Assembly: GCA_937928635.1 (NCBI GenBank)
Contig: CALFWM010000008.1
Location: forward strand, 62,001 to 126,000
DNA from: an uncultured Sulfitobacter sp.
Lineage (GTDB): Bacteria; Pseudomonadota; Alphaproteobacteria; Rhodobacterales; Rhodobacteraceae
Length of the DNA: 64,000 bases
Reading direction: 5' to 3'
The position numbers and the translations under genes are program-made. Each line of letters begins with the position of its first letter. Positions within the stretch are counted from its first letter, which is position 1. Under the pieces are notes generated by a model. It ran no database searches, was not told the DNA's origin, and saw nothing but the letters and a program-made list of their open reading frames with translations. Positions 15,362 through 25,271 of this stretch are shown one piece after another.

Positions 15362-15979
15362 ATGAAACCTGTCCTGACCCCTGATTATGAATTTGAACGT
15401 TTGGCGCAGGCCAAAGGATATCTGCGCATCGCGGGGGTTGATGAGGTTGGGCGTGGCCCGCTCGCCGGCCCGGTGACAGCGGCGGCGGTTGTGTTGGACC
15501 CTAACCGCATCCCCGAGGGATTGAACGATTCCAAGAAACTGACGAAACGCGCGCGCGAACGGCTTTACGCCCAGATCAAAGAGGTGGCGGAGGTGTCCAT
15601 CGCCCATGCCTCTGTTGAGGAAATTGACGCACTGAACATTCTGCGCGCCAGCCACCTTGCGATGGAACGCGCGCTTGCCGGGCTGAACACGCCGGCTGAT
15701 TATGCGCTGATTGACGGCAACATGATCCCGCGCGGGCTAACCCTTCCGGCAGAGACAATCACCAAGGGTGATGCCCGCTCTGTGTCGATTTCTGCGGCCT
15801 CAATTATGGCCAAAGTTTGTCGAGATTGTGTCATGTTGTCCTTGGCGCAACAGCACCCCGGATATGGCTGGGAGACAAACGCAGGCTATGGATCAAAAAG
15901 CCACATGTCTGCGCTGCGAAATCAGGGGGTGACCCCTCACCATAGACGTTCCTTTAAACCCGTCCACAATATGTTGTGA
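15362..15979 (+). CDS. rnhB: Ribonuclease HII
   Basis: A 205-residue enzyme that nicks RNA-DNA hybrids, including single ribonucleotides left in DNA. The active-site block IAGVDEVGRGPLAGPVTAAA provides the first Asp and Glu, a further catalytic Asp is in YALIDGNMIP, and SISAASIMAKVCRD completes the site. The ATG at 15362 has GAAGAAGG before it; the longer open frame upstream is not conserved-looking. It sits immediately before ccrM, an arrangement known in many alphaproteobacteria. Confidence 0.95.
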   Translation: MKPVLTPDYEFERLAQAKGYLRIAGVDEVGRGPLAGPVTAAAVVLDPNRIPEGLNDSKKLTKRARERLYAQIKEVAEVSIAHASVEEIDALNILRASHLAMERALAGLNTPADYALIDGNMIPRGLTLPAETITKGDARSVSISAASIMAKVCRDCVMLSLAQQHPGYGWETNAGYGSKSHMSALRNQGVTPHHRRSFKPVHNML

Positions 15980-16001
15980 CAAGGATTTTTCTCAACACAC
16001 T

Positions 16002-16040
16002 GAATCAAAAAAGAAATTGACCACGAATCATCAATGACTC
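16002..16040. promoter_or_regulatory. Cluster of three GANTC sites before ccrM
   Basis: GAATC at 16002-16006, GAATC at 16025-16029 and GACTC at 16036-16040 lie within 39 bases and end 51 bases before the ccrM start. CcrM methylates the A in GANTC, and GANTC sites in the ccrM promoter of Caulobacter make its transcription methylation-sensitive, so this could be the same feedback. Confidence 0.6.
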
Positions 16041-16091
16041 ATCCTTGTGCTCAACCAACGAGTGCAAAAGCACCGGGACAGAGGCAGATAA

Positions 16092-17192
<1,101 letters not shown>

Positions 17193-17265
17193 TCTTTTGA
17201 AATTCGAACACCGCCGGTGCCTGCGGCCTTCCACATGAAGGTTCGCCTACAAAGGCACTTAACTT

Positions 17266-17299
17266 GACCTCGCTCCTGATGGAGCGGGGTCTTTTTTTT
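17266..17299 (+). terminator. Rho-independent terminator of ccrM
   Basis: GACCTCGCTCC (17266-17276), loop TGAT, GGAGCGGGGTC (17281-17291), then eight T. One T-G pair in an 11-base stem. It lies 74 bases past the ccrM stop. Confidence 0.92.
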
Positions 17300-17624
17300 G
17301 GAAAAGGTTTAACTGGCCCAGGGGTAATGTTGAGCCAGATAGGCGTCGGCTTTTTCATAGACCGGCGCCATGCCCCCAAGGGCGTCAAACCGGGTTTCAA
17401 TGTCGTTAAAAAAACGCGACATAGGCCACAACATCAGGGTGACCCGATGCGAGGCTATCAAATGTGGTGTCTGGCATGGCCCGGATAGGCCCCCTTATGT
17501 ATCGACTGTCTCAGGTGCCTTGTGGGCGATCCCGCTCCTTTTGAAACGCCCCGCCTTAATTGCGCTGCATGATACGCGGTACTGAGTTTTTGGGGATCGC
17601 GCTGTTGGTACGTCTTGACCTGTT
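17300..17624. other. Non-coding stretch around the frameshifted ORF
   Basis: Between the ccrM terminator and the response regulator there is no intact gene. It holds the frameshifted ORF at 17309-17477; 17478-17624 shows nothing recognisable. Confidence 0.5.
17309..17477 (-). pseudogene. Frameshifted small ORF, 55 codons if repaired
   Basis: Read on the minus strand from ATG at 17477 the frame gives MPDTTFDSLASGHPDVVAYV and then hits a stop just after a run of seven T (plus-strand A7 at 17408-17414). Removing one base of the run restores AFFNDIETRFDALGGMAPVY followed by EKADAYLAQHYPWAS and a stop at 17309. Total length 169 is 56 codons plus one base, as expected for a single insertion. The product is unknown. 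It could be a real frameshift, a phase-variable tract or a sequencing error. Confidence 0.5.
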
Positions 17625-18047
17625 TCAGTTTAGGTTTTTTCGTTTTCGCTGCACCGCATTTAATGCCGCGTGCAGGTGGTGCCCGTCAAATTCCATCTTG
17701 TTGACAACATAAAGCACCCCGGCGGATGCGGCTTTGTCCCACATAAAGGGGGAGGGCCAATCGCTGACAATGATCACAGGAATCTGGCCAAGCTCACTGT
17801 CCTGCGCCAATTCCAGTGCAAAATTCGCACCCAAGCCATCAGGCAGATTGTTGTCCAGCAGGATGATATCCATCTGCCCCTCGCGCAGCATGGCGCGCGC
17901 CTTGTTTAGTGTGGTGGCGACGGACACGGGCATTTTGTCAAACGTTCGATTGACGATGCGTGTCATGCGCGTGCTGTCAAATTCGCTGTCTTCAATGATC
18001 AGACAGGACCCGAATGTTGGGTCTTCTGCTAATTGGGCTTGTTCCAT
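17625..18047 (-). CDS. Receiver-only response regulator
   Basis: A 140-residue protein consisting of one receiver domain and no output domain. All functional positions are present: acidic pair Glu19-Asp20, phospho-acceptor Asp65 in IILLDNNLPDG, Ser95 at the switch position and Lys117 in VVNKMEF. Such proteins act by protein contact or as phosphate shuttles. No histidine kinase is adjacent, so its partner is unknown. GGAGG lies about 7 bases before the ATG. Downstream of the alkB-type gene by 72 bases, same strand. Confidence 0.85.
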   Translation of the reverse strand: MEQAQLAEDPTFGSCLIIEDSEFDSTRMTRIVNRTFDKMPVSVATTLNKARAMLREGQMDIILLDNNLPDGLGANFALELAQDSELGQIPVIIVSDWPSPFMWDKAASAGVLYVVNKMEFDGHHLHAALNAVQRKRKNLN

Positions 18048-18119
18048 GCCGCCTCCTATGCAATTGGTGGCAATGCAATGACAGGCATAGTTTAAGATTG
18101 GGTGTGTTGAGGGGGTGCC

Positions 18120-19271
18120 TTAGCGCGGCAACGGGGTGGCGTGTTTGTTGTAAAGCGCCCAGTCGGTAATTTCCGGGTAATAGGTCGCGCGCCACTGCCG
18201 GACACGTGGGTTCATAATGCGTCGCCACAGCGGGGGCACCATCGCGGCTATAGTCATCACCGGATAGCCAAAGGGCAGTTGCGGTGCCTCTTCCGGACCA
18301 TAGGTTTGCAACACCGGAAAGCGGCGATCGGGTTTGTAGTGATGGTCTGAATGACGCTGCAAGTTGATCAACAGCCAGTTTGACGCCCGGTGTGCCGCAT
18401 TCCAGGAATGGCGCGGTTGCACGTGTTCATATTTGCCCTCACCCAGATGTTTACGGGTCAGGCCGTAGTGTTCGATGTAGTTGACCAGCTCCAGCTGCCA
18501 GATCGCCACACCCGCCTGTACCAAGAACAACCCAACGCCGATCCAGCCCGCCAACAGGAATGCCAACAGCAGAAACCCGGCCTGCAAGGCCCAGTATTTA
18601 AAGAACGGATTGCGCAGCGCCGTCCACGGCTGATTTTTGCGCGCCAGCATCTGCTTTTCGGCACGAAAGGCAGAGCGCCAGCACGCAAGCAGAACACGCG
18701 GATAATACCTGTGAAACCCCTCATTGTAGCGCGCGGTCACAGGGTCGCGGGGGGTGCCGACATAGCGGTGATGCACCAACAGGTGTTCAGACCGGAAATG
18801 CGAATATAGCACCATCGCCAGCAGGATATCCGCCCACCAGCGCTCCAAACGGTTTTTTTGATGCATCAGTTCATGTGAATAATTGATGCCAATGGTGCCG
18901 GTGATCACGCCAACCCCAAAAAACAGGCCAACACATTCCCATCCGCTTAGATGTGCCGCCCGCGGCGCGTACCAGAGCAGGCCAAAGATGGTCAGAAATT
19001 GCAGGGGCACCCAGACAAGCGTGACCAAGCGATACCAGAACATATCGTTCTCGTCTGCTTCCAGATCTGCATTGCTGAGGTCGAGCCCCAGAACAAGGTC
19101 CAGCAAGGAAAACAAATACCAGGTCACCACCGGCAGGATTAAAAGCGTCCACCCCCCGTAATACGCAGAGATCCAGGCCAAGGGGATCAAACCCAGCGAC
19201 ATCCAGAACGGCAGTGCGCGTGAAAAGCGGGCCAATCTGGCGGGGGGGACAATGGTGCTTTGCGTGCTCAT
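18120..19271 (-). CDS. alkB: AlkB-type alkane 1-monooxygenase
   Basis: A 383-residue membrane di-iron hydroxylase, expected to oxidise the terminal carbon of medium-chain n-alkanes. The three histidine boxes of the family are visible: HELMH (His133 and His137), EHLLVHHRYVG (His163, 167, 168) and LQRHSDHHYKPDRRF, with the extra NYIEHYGL motif between. About six hydrophobic segments. The ATG at 19271 is preceded by few consensus bases; the longer reading to 19361 overlaps mutY and is unlikely. No rubredoxin or rubredoxin reductase gene is nearby, so electron partners must lie elsewhere. Adjacent to mutY on the same strand. Confidence 0.93.
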   Translation of the reverse strand: MSTQSTIVPPARLARFSRALPFWMSLGLIPLAWISAYYGGWTLLILPVVTWYLFSLLDLVLGLDLSNADLEADENDMFWYRLVTLVWVPLQFLTIFGLLWYAPRAAHLSGWECVGLFFGVGVITGTIGINYSHELMHQKNRLERWWADILLAMVLYSHFRSEHLLVHHRYVGTPRDPVTARYNEGFHRYYPRVLLACWRSAFRAEKQMLARKNQPWTALRNPFFKYWALQAGFLLLAFLLAGWIGVGLFLVQAGVAIWQLELVNYIEHYGLTRKHLGEGKYEHVQPRHSWNAAHRASNWLLINLQRHSDHHYKPDRRFPVLQTYGPEEAPQLPFGYPVMTIAAMVPPLWRRIMNPRVRQWRATYYPEITDWALYNKHATPLPR

Positions 19272-19341
19272 AAGGGCGGGACCTGCGTGGTTTTGCAAAG
19301 CGTAGCGCAGAAAGAGCGCAGGACAAAGACGTGACGCTGCG

Positions 19342-20397
19342 CTACTTCGCCGCGAGGTCAAAGGCCTTGCGCATCACGGTGGGCAGATCGCTGGGGCGAA
19401 AATCGTATTTTGGCACAAAGTGGCCTCTGTTTGGGACTGCATCCAAATCAACGCGCGCGACCTGAACCTGCAAGATCAGATGAAAATGCGTGAAGGTATG
19501 GCGCACCTCGCCGGGCAGCACAGTCCACTTCGCCTGAACAGGCGGCAAACCAATCGGCAAGGGGGTAGCGACATCCGCCCACTCAGACCCCGGCCAGCCC
19601 AGCATGCCACCCAGCAATCCCTTGGCAGGGCGCGTTTCCAACAGCCGGGCCCCGTCTGCGCGCTGCGCCAGATAGACCGTGCCATGGCGCACAGGTTTTG
19701 CTTTTTTCGGCGTTTTCTTGGGCAACTCAGCGGCGGTGCCTGCCAGACGGGCCTGACAAGGGTCCCGCCAGGGGCAAATGCCACAGGCAGGTGATTTGGG
19801 GCTGCAAATGGTTGCGCCTAGATCCATCACCGCCTGCGCGTAATCGCCGGGCCGCGATTGTGGCGTGAGCGCTGCGGCCTTTACCATCAATTCAGGTTTG
19901 GCGGCGGGCAACGGTGTGTGAATGTCATAAAGCCGCGCCATGACACGTTCAACGTTGCCATCAAGCACAGTAAAGGGCAGATCAAACGCGATAGAGGCCA
20001 CCGCCGCCGCAGTGTAGGGCCCCACACCGGGTAATTTGAGCAGCGCGCCGTGATCTGCGGGAAAGGTGCCGCCGTGTTCATCTACCACAACCCGTGCGCA
20101 TTTGAGCAGATTGCGTGCCCGCGCGTAATATCCAAGGCCGGCCCATTCCCCCATCACATTGGCGTCCTGTGCGGCGGCAAGGTCCGCAACCGTGGGCCAG
20201 CGCGCCTGAAACCGCTCAAAATAGCTGCGTACCGTGGCGACGGTGGTTTGTTGCAGCATGATTTCACTCATCCAGATCGCATAGGGGTCTGGCATGATCC
20301 CTGCCTTGCGTGCCTCCGGACCAACCCGCCATGGCATCTTGCGCGCATGTGCGTCATACCAGTCCAGCAGGACATCAGAGTAGGGTTTTTCACGCAA
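19342..20397 (-). CDS. mutY: A/G-specific adenine DNA glycosylase
   Basis: A 351-residue repair enzyme removing adenine opposite 8-oxoguanine. The catalytic Glu is in MSEIMLQQTTVATV (near residue 45), the helix-hairpin-helix in LLKLPGVGPYTAAAV, the catalytic Asp in TVLDGNVERVMARL. The iron-sulphur cluster cysteines follow the Cys-x6-Cys-x2-Cys-x5-Cys spacing in CSPKSPACGICPWRDPC. The C-terminal NUDIX-like 8-oxoG recognition domain is present (GLLGGMLGWPGSEW, then HTFTHFHLILQV). Divergent from the dciA-like gene. Confidence 0.96.
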   Translation of the reverse strand: MREKPYSDVLLDWYDAHARKMPWRVGPEARKAGIMPDPYAIWMSEIMLQQTTVATVRSYFERFQARWPTVADLAAAQDANVMGEWAGLGYYARARNLLKCARVVVDEHGGTFPADHGALLKLPGVGPYTAAAVASIAFDLPFTVLDGNVERVMARLYDIHTPLPAAKPELMVKAAALTPQSRPGDYAQAVMDLGATICSPKSPACGICPWRDPCQARLAGTAAELPKKTPKKAKPVRHGTVYLAQRADGARLLETRPAKGLLGGMLGWPGSEWADVATPLPIGLPPVQAKWTVLPGEVRHTFTHFHLILQVQVARVDLDAVPNRGHFVPKYDFRPSDLPTVMRKAFDLAAK

Positions 20398-20482
20398 AAG
20401 TCATGTCTCCTATCACAGGACGGCTTGGTAACATTCATGCGAGCAGGTAAGAAGTGCCCAAGCATTTTGGGAAACATGATAG

Positions 20483-20992
20483 ATGCCGCCACGGCGTACC
20501 AGCACAAAAGGGTTCAAGCGCACGGACAGCTTGCTGTCGGGCCAAATTCGTGCGGCCTCTGAAAGCCGGGGGTTTGCGCAATCGCGTCTGTTGACCCAGT
20601 GGAGCGAGATTGCCGGACCAGACACCGCCGCCATCGCGCACCCGGTTGAGGTAAGCTATGGGCGCGGGGGCATGGGCGCGACGTTGACGCTGCTGACCAC
20701 CGGGGCCAACGCACCGATGCTGGAAATGCAAAAAGAACAACTGCGCACGCGGGTCAATGCGGTTTACGGCTACAACGCCATTTCAAGAGTGCGGATCACA
20801 CAGACCGCTGCAACCGGGTTTGCAGATGGCAAAGTCGCCTTTGGTCACAAGCCAAAAGAGGCGGCGGCCGCTGCCCCAAACCCCGCCCTGCGACAAAAGG
20901 CGACAGAGGCAGCGCGACCCGTTTCTGATGATGGCCTGCGTGCAGCCCTTGCACGTCTGGGCGAGAACGTATTGAACAAAGCAAAACCCTGA
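20483..20992 (+). CDS. DUF721/DciA-family protein
   Basis: A 169-residue protein. The N-terminal 90 residues carry the DUF721 pattern, including LLTQWSEIAGPDTAAIAHP and LTLLTTGANAPMLEMQKEQL. DciA proteins load the replicative helicase DnaB in bacteria lacking DnaC. The C-terminal part is Ala- and Lys-rich and probably flexible. Twelve bases upstream of a DsbA-like gene, same strand, and divergent from mutY, an arrangement common in Rhodobacteraceae. Role as helicase loader is from the family. Confidence 0.8.
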   Translation: MPPRRTSTKGFKRTDSLLSGQIRAASESRGFAQSRLLTQWSEIAGPDTAAIAHPVEVSYGRGGMGATLTLLTTGANAPMLEMQKEQLRTRVNAVYGYNAISRVRITQTAATGFADGKVAFGHKPKEAAAAAPNPALRQKATEAARPVSDDGLRAALARLGENVLNKAKP

Positions 20993-21004
20993 AAAGGAAA
21001 TGAC

Positions 21005-21664
21005 ATGACGCGGATGAATGCAATTCTGGCGGCTATTGCGGTGGTCGCATTGGGTGCGTGGTATTTTACCAGCGGCAGCAACAATGACGCTGTCCCGTCT
21101 GGCTCTGGCTATACGTTTAGCGAAACAGCCTCGGAATTTGGCCTGACGGAGATGACACAGGGCAACCCGGACGCGCCCGTAACGATCGTCGAATACGCGT
21201 CCTTTACCTGCCCGCACTGCGCACGTTTCCACGAAGGTGCCTATCAGCAGCTCAAGGCGGACTATATCGACACGAACAAGATCAACTTTGTCTACCGCGA
21301 GGTCTATTTTGACCGTCCGGGTCTTTGGGCCTCCATGGTTGCGCGTTGCGGCGGCACAGAAAAATATCACGGAATCGCAGATTTGATCTACAAGGGTCAG
21401 TCCACATGGGCACGTGCCGGTGCCCCAGCGGAGATCGTCGCGGAACTTGGCAAGATTGGTCGCCTTGCGGGATTGGACGGCGACACGCTGGATGCTTGTT
21501 TGCAGGATGCCGAAAAAGCCGAAAACCTGACCAAGTGGGAAGACAAAAATATGGCGGCTGACGGCATCGACTCCACGCCCAGCTTTGTCATCAACGGCAA
21601 GAAATATTCCAACATGGCCTATCCAGAAATGAAGGCCCTGATCGAAACCGCGCTTGGCAACTGA
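21005..21664 (+). CDS. DsbA-family thiol-disulphide oxidoreductase
   Basis: A 219-residue periplasmic thioredoxin-fold protein. An N-terminal hydrophobic segment (AILAAIAVVALGAWYF) anchors or exports it. The active site is CPHC (Cys69, Cys72) within VEYASFTCPHCARFHEGAY, and the cis-Pro loop is in GIDSTPSFVINGK. It oxidises or shuffles cysteines in exported proteins. The stop overlaps the start of the CoA-transferase gene, where the last A of the stop codon TGA is the A of ATG. Confidence 0.93.
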   Translation: MTRMNAILAAIAVVALGAWYFTSGSNNDAVPSGSGYTFSETASEFGLTEMTQGNPDAPVTIVEYASFTCPHCARFHEGAYQQLKADYIDTNKINFVYREVYFDRPGLWASMVARCGGTEKYHGIADLIYKGQSTWARAGAPAEIVAELGKIGRLAGLDGDTLDACLQDAEKAENLTKWEDKNMAADGIDSTPSFVINGKKYSNMAYPEMKALIETALGN

Positions 21665-22776
21665 TGGCCACACCCCTCGCTGGTCTCAAGGTTGTCGAAC
21701 TTGCCCGGGTCCTTGCCGGACCTTGGGCGGGCCAGACCCTGAGTGATCTGGGCTGCGAGGTGATCAAGGTCGAAAGCCCTGCGGGCGATGACACACGTCA
21801 ATGGGGCCCGCCTTTTGTGGCGCGGGATGCGGATGTCTCCGCCTCCTACTTTCATTCCACAAACCGGGGCAAAGCCTCCGTCACCATTGATTTTCGTGAC
21901 CCCGAAGGTGTTGCACAGCTAAAAACGCTGCTAGGTGACGCAGACATTCTTATTGAGAATTTCAAGACAGGCGGGCTAGCGAAATACGGGTTGGACTACG
22001 CCAGCCTTGCGGCGGAATTTCCGCGCCTGATCTATTGCTCCATCACCGGGTTTGGCCATACGGGGCCTTACGCGCACCGTGCGGGGTATGATTTTATCAT
22101 CCAGGGCATGTCTGGCCTGATGTCGATCACCGGTGAGCCGGACCGTCAGCCGCAAAAGTCAGGTATGGCAATTACGGATATTTGCACCGGCATTTACGCC
22201 ACAACTGCTATCCTGGCTGCGGTGCATCAGCGCAATGAGACGGGCCGGGGGCAACACATTGATATGGCGCTGCTGGATTGTGCGGTGTCGATCATGGGCA
22301 ATCAGGCGATGAATTATCTGACCACGGGCAAAGCGCCAACCCGGATGGGCAATGCGCATCCCAATCTCACGCCCTACGAGGTTTTTGCCTGCAGCGATGG
22401 GCACCTGATCATCGCAACGGGCAACGACGGGCAATACCAACGCCTGTGCCATTTGCTGGGGTTGGGTGACATGGCCGAGGCACCCGAATTTGCCAAAAAT
22501 GCCGATCGTGTGGCCAACCGGCCCGAGATGATCGTGCGGCTGAATGCGGCCACGATCATGCGAAGCCGCGATGACCTGCTGGCGGCCTGTGGGGCCAATA
22601 ATGTGCCCGCGGGTCCGATCAACACGCTGGATGATGTCATGGCTGACCCGCAAGTGATTGCGCGTGGCATGCAGATCGAACTGGACGGTGTGCCGGGGTT
22701 GCGCTCACCCTTCACCTTTTCGGAGGCTGATCTGGCATTGCACCGTCCGGCCCCGAAACTGGGCGAAGACAATTGA
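21664..22776 (+). CDS. CaiB/BaiF (family III) CoA transferase
   Basis: A 370-residue enzyme moving CoA from an acyl-CoA to a free acid. The N-terminal LKVVELARVLAGPWAGQTLS with DLGCEVIKVE, ENFKTGGLAKYGLD and the catalytic Asp172 in MAITDICTGIYAT are characteristic. Substrates cannot be told from sequence. It overlaps the DsbA-like stop by one base. Convergent with lpxK; a pair of strong hairpins lies between. Confidence 0.9.
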   Translation: MATPLAGLKVVELARVLAGPWAGQTLSDLGCEVIKVESPAGDDTRQWGPPFVARDADVSASYFHSTNRGKASVTIDFRDPEGVAQLKTLLGDADILIENFKTGGLAKYGLDYASLAAEFPRLIYCSITGFGHTGPYAHRAGYDFIIQGMSGLMSITGEPDRQPQKSGMAITDICTGIYATTAILAAVHQRNETGRGQHIDMALLDCAVSIMGNQAMNYLTTGKAPTRMGNAHPNLTPYEVFACSDGHLIIATGNDGQYQRLCHLLGLGDMAEAPEFAKNADRVANRPEMIVRLNAATIMRSRDDLLAACGANNVPAGPINTLDDVMADPQVIARGMQIELDGVPGLRSPFTFSEADLALHRPAPKLGEDN

Positions 22777-22784
22777 GAGCAGCG

Positions 22785-22828
22785 CCGTTTTCTTCAAAGA
22801 AAACGGTCCGAAATTTTCGAAAATTTCG
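22785..22828. terminator. Tandem hairpins between convergent genes
   Basis: First stem CCGTTTTCTT (22785-22794), loop CA, AAGAAAACGG (22797-22806). Second, at 22809-22828, a perfect 20-base palindrome CGAAATTTTCGAAAATTTCG. They separate the CoA transferase from lpxK and probably serve as a two-way terminator, though neither has a long T-run. Confidence 0.6.
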
Positions 22829-22833
22829 CGCCC

Positions 22834-23823
22834 CTAGCCGCGGGGTAAGGCTTCCAACGCATCAAACAGCGCATTTGGGGCCTCGATCTCCAACCGCACG
22901 GGCACCGTGATGACCTTGCTGCGAAATGCCGCTGGCAGACGTACCGCGTCCTTCTCTGTTGTCACCAACTGCGCCCCGCGCGCCTTCGCATCAGCTTCCA
23001 ACCGGCCCATCAGAGTTGTGGTGAGCGGCTGATGATCGCTGAGCGCTTCGGCGTGTAGCACTGTTGCCCCCAGATCGCGCAGGGTGGCAAAGAATTTTTC
23101 GGGATGGCCAATCCCGGCAAAGGCCAAAACACGGGCATCTTTCCAATCCATGCCCGTTTGCAGCGGCTTTAGTGCAGCCTGGACACGCGGCAGACCCGCA
23201 GGCAGGGCTTGCGTGTCAAACTGCGTTTGTGCCGCCGTATCCCCGATGCTGAGCACCACATCCGCCCGCGCCAACCCAACGTCAACCGGCTCGCGCAGCG
23301 GTCCGGCGGGCAGGCACAACCCATTGCCAAACCCCTTGAGCGCATCCACCACCACAATGCTCAGATCATAGGCCACTGCCGGGTTTTGAAATCCATCATC
23401 AAGCACCACAACGGAGGCCCCGGCCTTTCTTGCGGCACGCACGCCTGCTGCGCGATCTTTGGCAACCCAGACCTCGGAGAACGCAGCCAGCAAAAGGGGC
23501 TCATCCCCGACCTGTGTTGCGTTGTGACGGGCCAGATCAACCTGCACCGGGCCCATCAAAGACCCTCCATGCCCGCGCGACACAATATGGGGGTCATGAT
23601 ACATGTTACGCAAATAGGAGACCACGGCCATGACCGTGGGCGTCTTGCCCGTGCCACCCGCGTTCAGGTTGCCAACGCAGATGACCGGCACATCCATCTT
23701 TTCCGGTGTCCCACGGGCCAGCCGACGTGCCGTCCCAAAGGCATATAACGCACCAAGCGGGCGCAGCAGCTGCGCGCGCCAGTCCGGGCGTCCCTTGTGC
23801 CAAAAGTCCGGCGCACGGGTCAT
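22834..23823 (-). CDS. lpxK: Tetraacyldisaccharide 4'-kinase
   Basis: A 329-residue inner-membrane-associated kinase that phosphorylates the 4' position of the lipid A precursor. The Walker A-like [17 protein letters not shown] follows an N-terminal amphipathic stretch, and the DDGFQNPAV motif (metal-binding Asp pair) is in place. ATG 23823 overlaps the waaA stop (ATGA), so it is translated with the KDO transferase. Last gene of the pmbA-cysQ-small ORF-waaA-lpxK run. Confidence 0.94.
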   Translation of the reverse strand: MTRAPDFWHKGRPDWRAQLLRPLGALYAFGTARRLARGTPEKMDVPVICVGNLNAGGTGKTPTVMAVVSYLRNMYHDPHIVSRGHGGSLMGPVQVDLARHNATQVGDEPLLLAAFSEVWVAKDRAAGVRAARKAGASVVVLDDGFQNPAVAYDLSIVVVDALKGFGNGLCLPAGPLREPVDVGLARADVVLSIGDTAAQTQFDTQALPAGLPRVQAALKPLQTGMDWKDARVLAFAGIGHPEKFFATLRDLGATVLHAEALSDHQPLTTTLMGRLEADAKARGAQLVTTEKDAVRLPAAFRSKVITVPVRLEIEAPNALFDALEALPRG

Positions 23824-25043
23824 GAGGTCTGCATCAGGGTTTGATCCAAGGCGTGTTGTACCAGTTCCACCGTTCTGTCTGTCACCTCCGCTCCCTGAGA
23901 GATCACATCCCACCCCGCGTGGGCCATTGCGGCGGCCTGATCCGGGACAATCAGATGGGAGACTGCCGTGCCCAATGCCGTGGCGTCATTCACAATCCGT
24001 GCGGCACCCGCAGCGGCCAGACGTTTGTAGGACGGCATGAAATCCCGCACTTTCGGCCCATAAAGCACAGCAGAGCCCAAGGCAGCGGCTTCAAACGGGT
24101 CAAATCCACCGGTATCGGGCACCAGAGACGATCCCATGAATGAAACCGGCGCCACGCGAAAAAACAATGCCCGGTCCGCCGGGTCGCTGGCCACAAGAAC
24201 CTGCGTGTTGTCATCGGGATAACCCCCTTCATCCCAATTGCGCACCAGAAACTTTCCATCATCAGCCAAGGCAACCGCCGCACCGGTATCTTTGGCATCT
24301 GCTGGCATCAGGATCAAAAGCAGACGATGGGACAGGCGCATGGCCTGACGATGTGCAGCCAGAACGGTGGCAATTTCATTGGCATGTGTTTCGACTGCAA
24401 ACCAAACCGGGCGCCCGCCCAATGCCTCTGCCAGCTCCGTCACATCACTGTCCGCACAGGTCAGCGCCTGTGCCCCGGCCACCAGCGGCGATGTGATCTC
24501 AATATCAGAACTTGTACAACCCAGCTGCACCAGGCGCCGCTTGCCCGCGTTGGAACGGGCGAGTACCGGGTCAAACTGTGCGAGCAGCGTGCGCGTCAGG
24601 TCAGACAACCAGCGGTCACGGTGTCCGTCAAACCCTTTGCTGTCCACATCCAGCAGGATCATGGGGCAGCCTTTGCCAGTGCAGGCCAGCACCAGATTGG
24701 GCCGCAGCATCCCCCAGAGCCAGAGACAGGTATCAGGGCTCCAATGATCCAGAAACGCCGCAACACTGTCCGGGTGTTCGCTGGGTTGGGGTTGCACAAT
24801 CACGGTGTCCGATGGGCGATGAGGGCTGTTTTCGATGTCCGGCACGGTGATCAGCACGCGCAACCCATAGCGCATGTGGCACAGACGGTTGGCCAAATTG
24901 ACAACGGCAACCAGACTGCCCGGTTCAGGGGCGTGAATCCAGACCAGCTCTCCCTTCGGGCGCGGCTGGTCCGGGAGCGTAGTTTGTGCCTCGCCTCGTC
25001 GGGCAATTGCCCGATACGCCGTCAGCCCCAGCGACCGCGCCAT
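23820..25043 (-). CDS. waaA: 3-deoxy-D-manno-octulosonic acid transferase
   Basis: A 407-residue GT-B glycosyltransferase (also called kdtA) that adds KDO to lipid IVA. The N-terminal region ([31 protein letters not shown]) and the C-terminal [20 protein letters not shown] with the conserved Glu belong to the family. Near the N-terminus there is no strong membrane helix, only a short hydrophobic [10 protein letters not shown]. Coupled to lpxK downstream. Confidence 0.92.
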   Translation of the reverse strand: MARSLGLTAYRAIARRGEAQTTLPDQPRPKGELVWIHAPEPGSLVAVVNLANRLCHMRYGLRVLITVPDIENSPHRPSDTVIVQPQPSEHPDSVAAFLDHWSPDTCLWLWGMLRPNLVLACTGKGCPMILLDVDSKGFDGHRDRWLSDLTRTLLAQFDPVLARSNAGKRRLVQLGCTSSDIEITSPLVAGAQALTCADSDVTELAEALGGRPVWFAVETHANEIATVLAAHRQAMRLSHRLLLILMPADAKDTGAAVALADDGKFLVRNWDEGGYPDDNTQVLVASDPADRALFFRVAPVSFMGSSLVPDTGGFDPFEAAALGSAVLYGPKVRDFMPSYKRLAAAGAARIVNDATALGTAVSHLIVPDQAAAMAHAGWDVISQGAEVTDRTVELVQHALDQTLMQTS

Positions 25044-25049
25044 GTGATG

Positions 25050-25220
25050 TCAGCCTTGCGTTGCGATTGAAACAACCGCCACAGCTTGCTGTTTAAGATG
25101 ACGTATCTTGGCGGGGGTTCGGGGGGTCCCGGCGTCTGAGGCACCTCCTGCATCGCGCAAGGCGGTCTTGACGAGAGTCACCAACGCGCCACTCTGAACA
25201 AGGGGCATGGGGTGGGTCAT
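25050..25220 (-). CDS. Small ORF (56 residues) in the lipid A operon
   Basis: Reads MTHPMPLVQSGALVTLVKTA, then a Pro/Gly/Thr-rich middle and a short Val/Ala-rich C-terminus. It fits the operon neatly: 51 bases after the cysQ stop and 6 bases before the waaA start, with GGA before its ATG. I know no family. Being on the same strand with tight spacing supports a real gene; a chance open frame in GC-rich DNA remains possible. Confidence 0.5.
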   Translation of the reverse strand: MTHPMPLVQSGALVTLVKTALRDAGGASDAGTPRTPAKIRHLKQQAVAVVSIATQG

Positions 25221-25271
25221 GGTGTGATCCTTTGTGCGTGGTCCGTGACCTTGGGTATCAGATGGGCCGTG

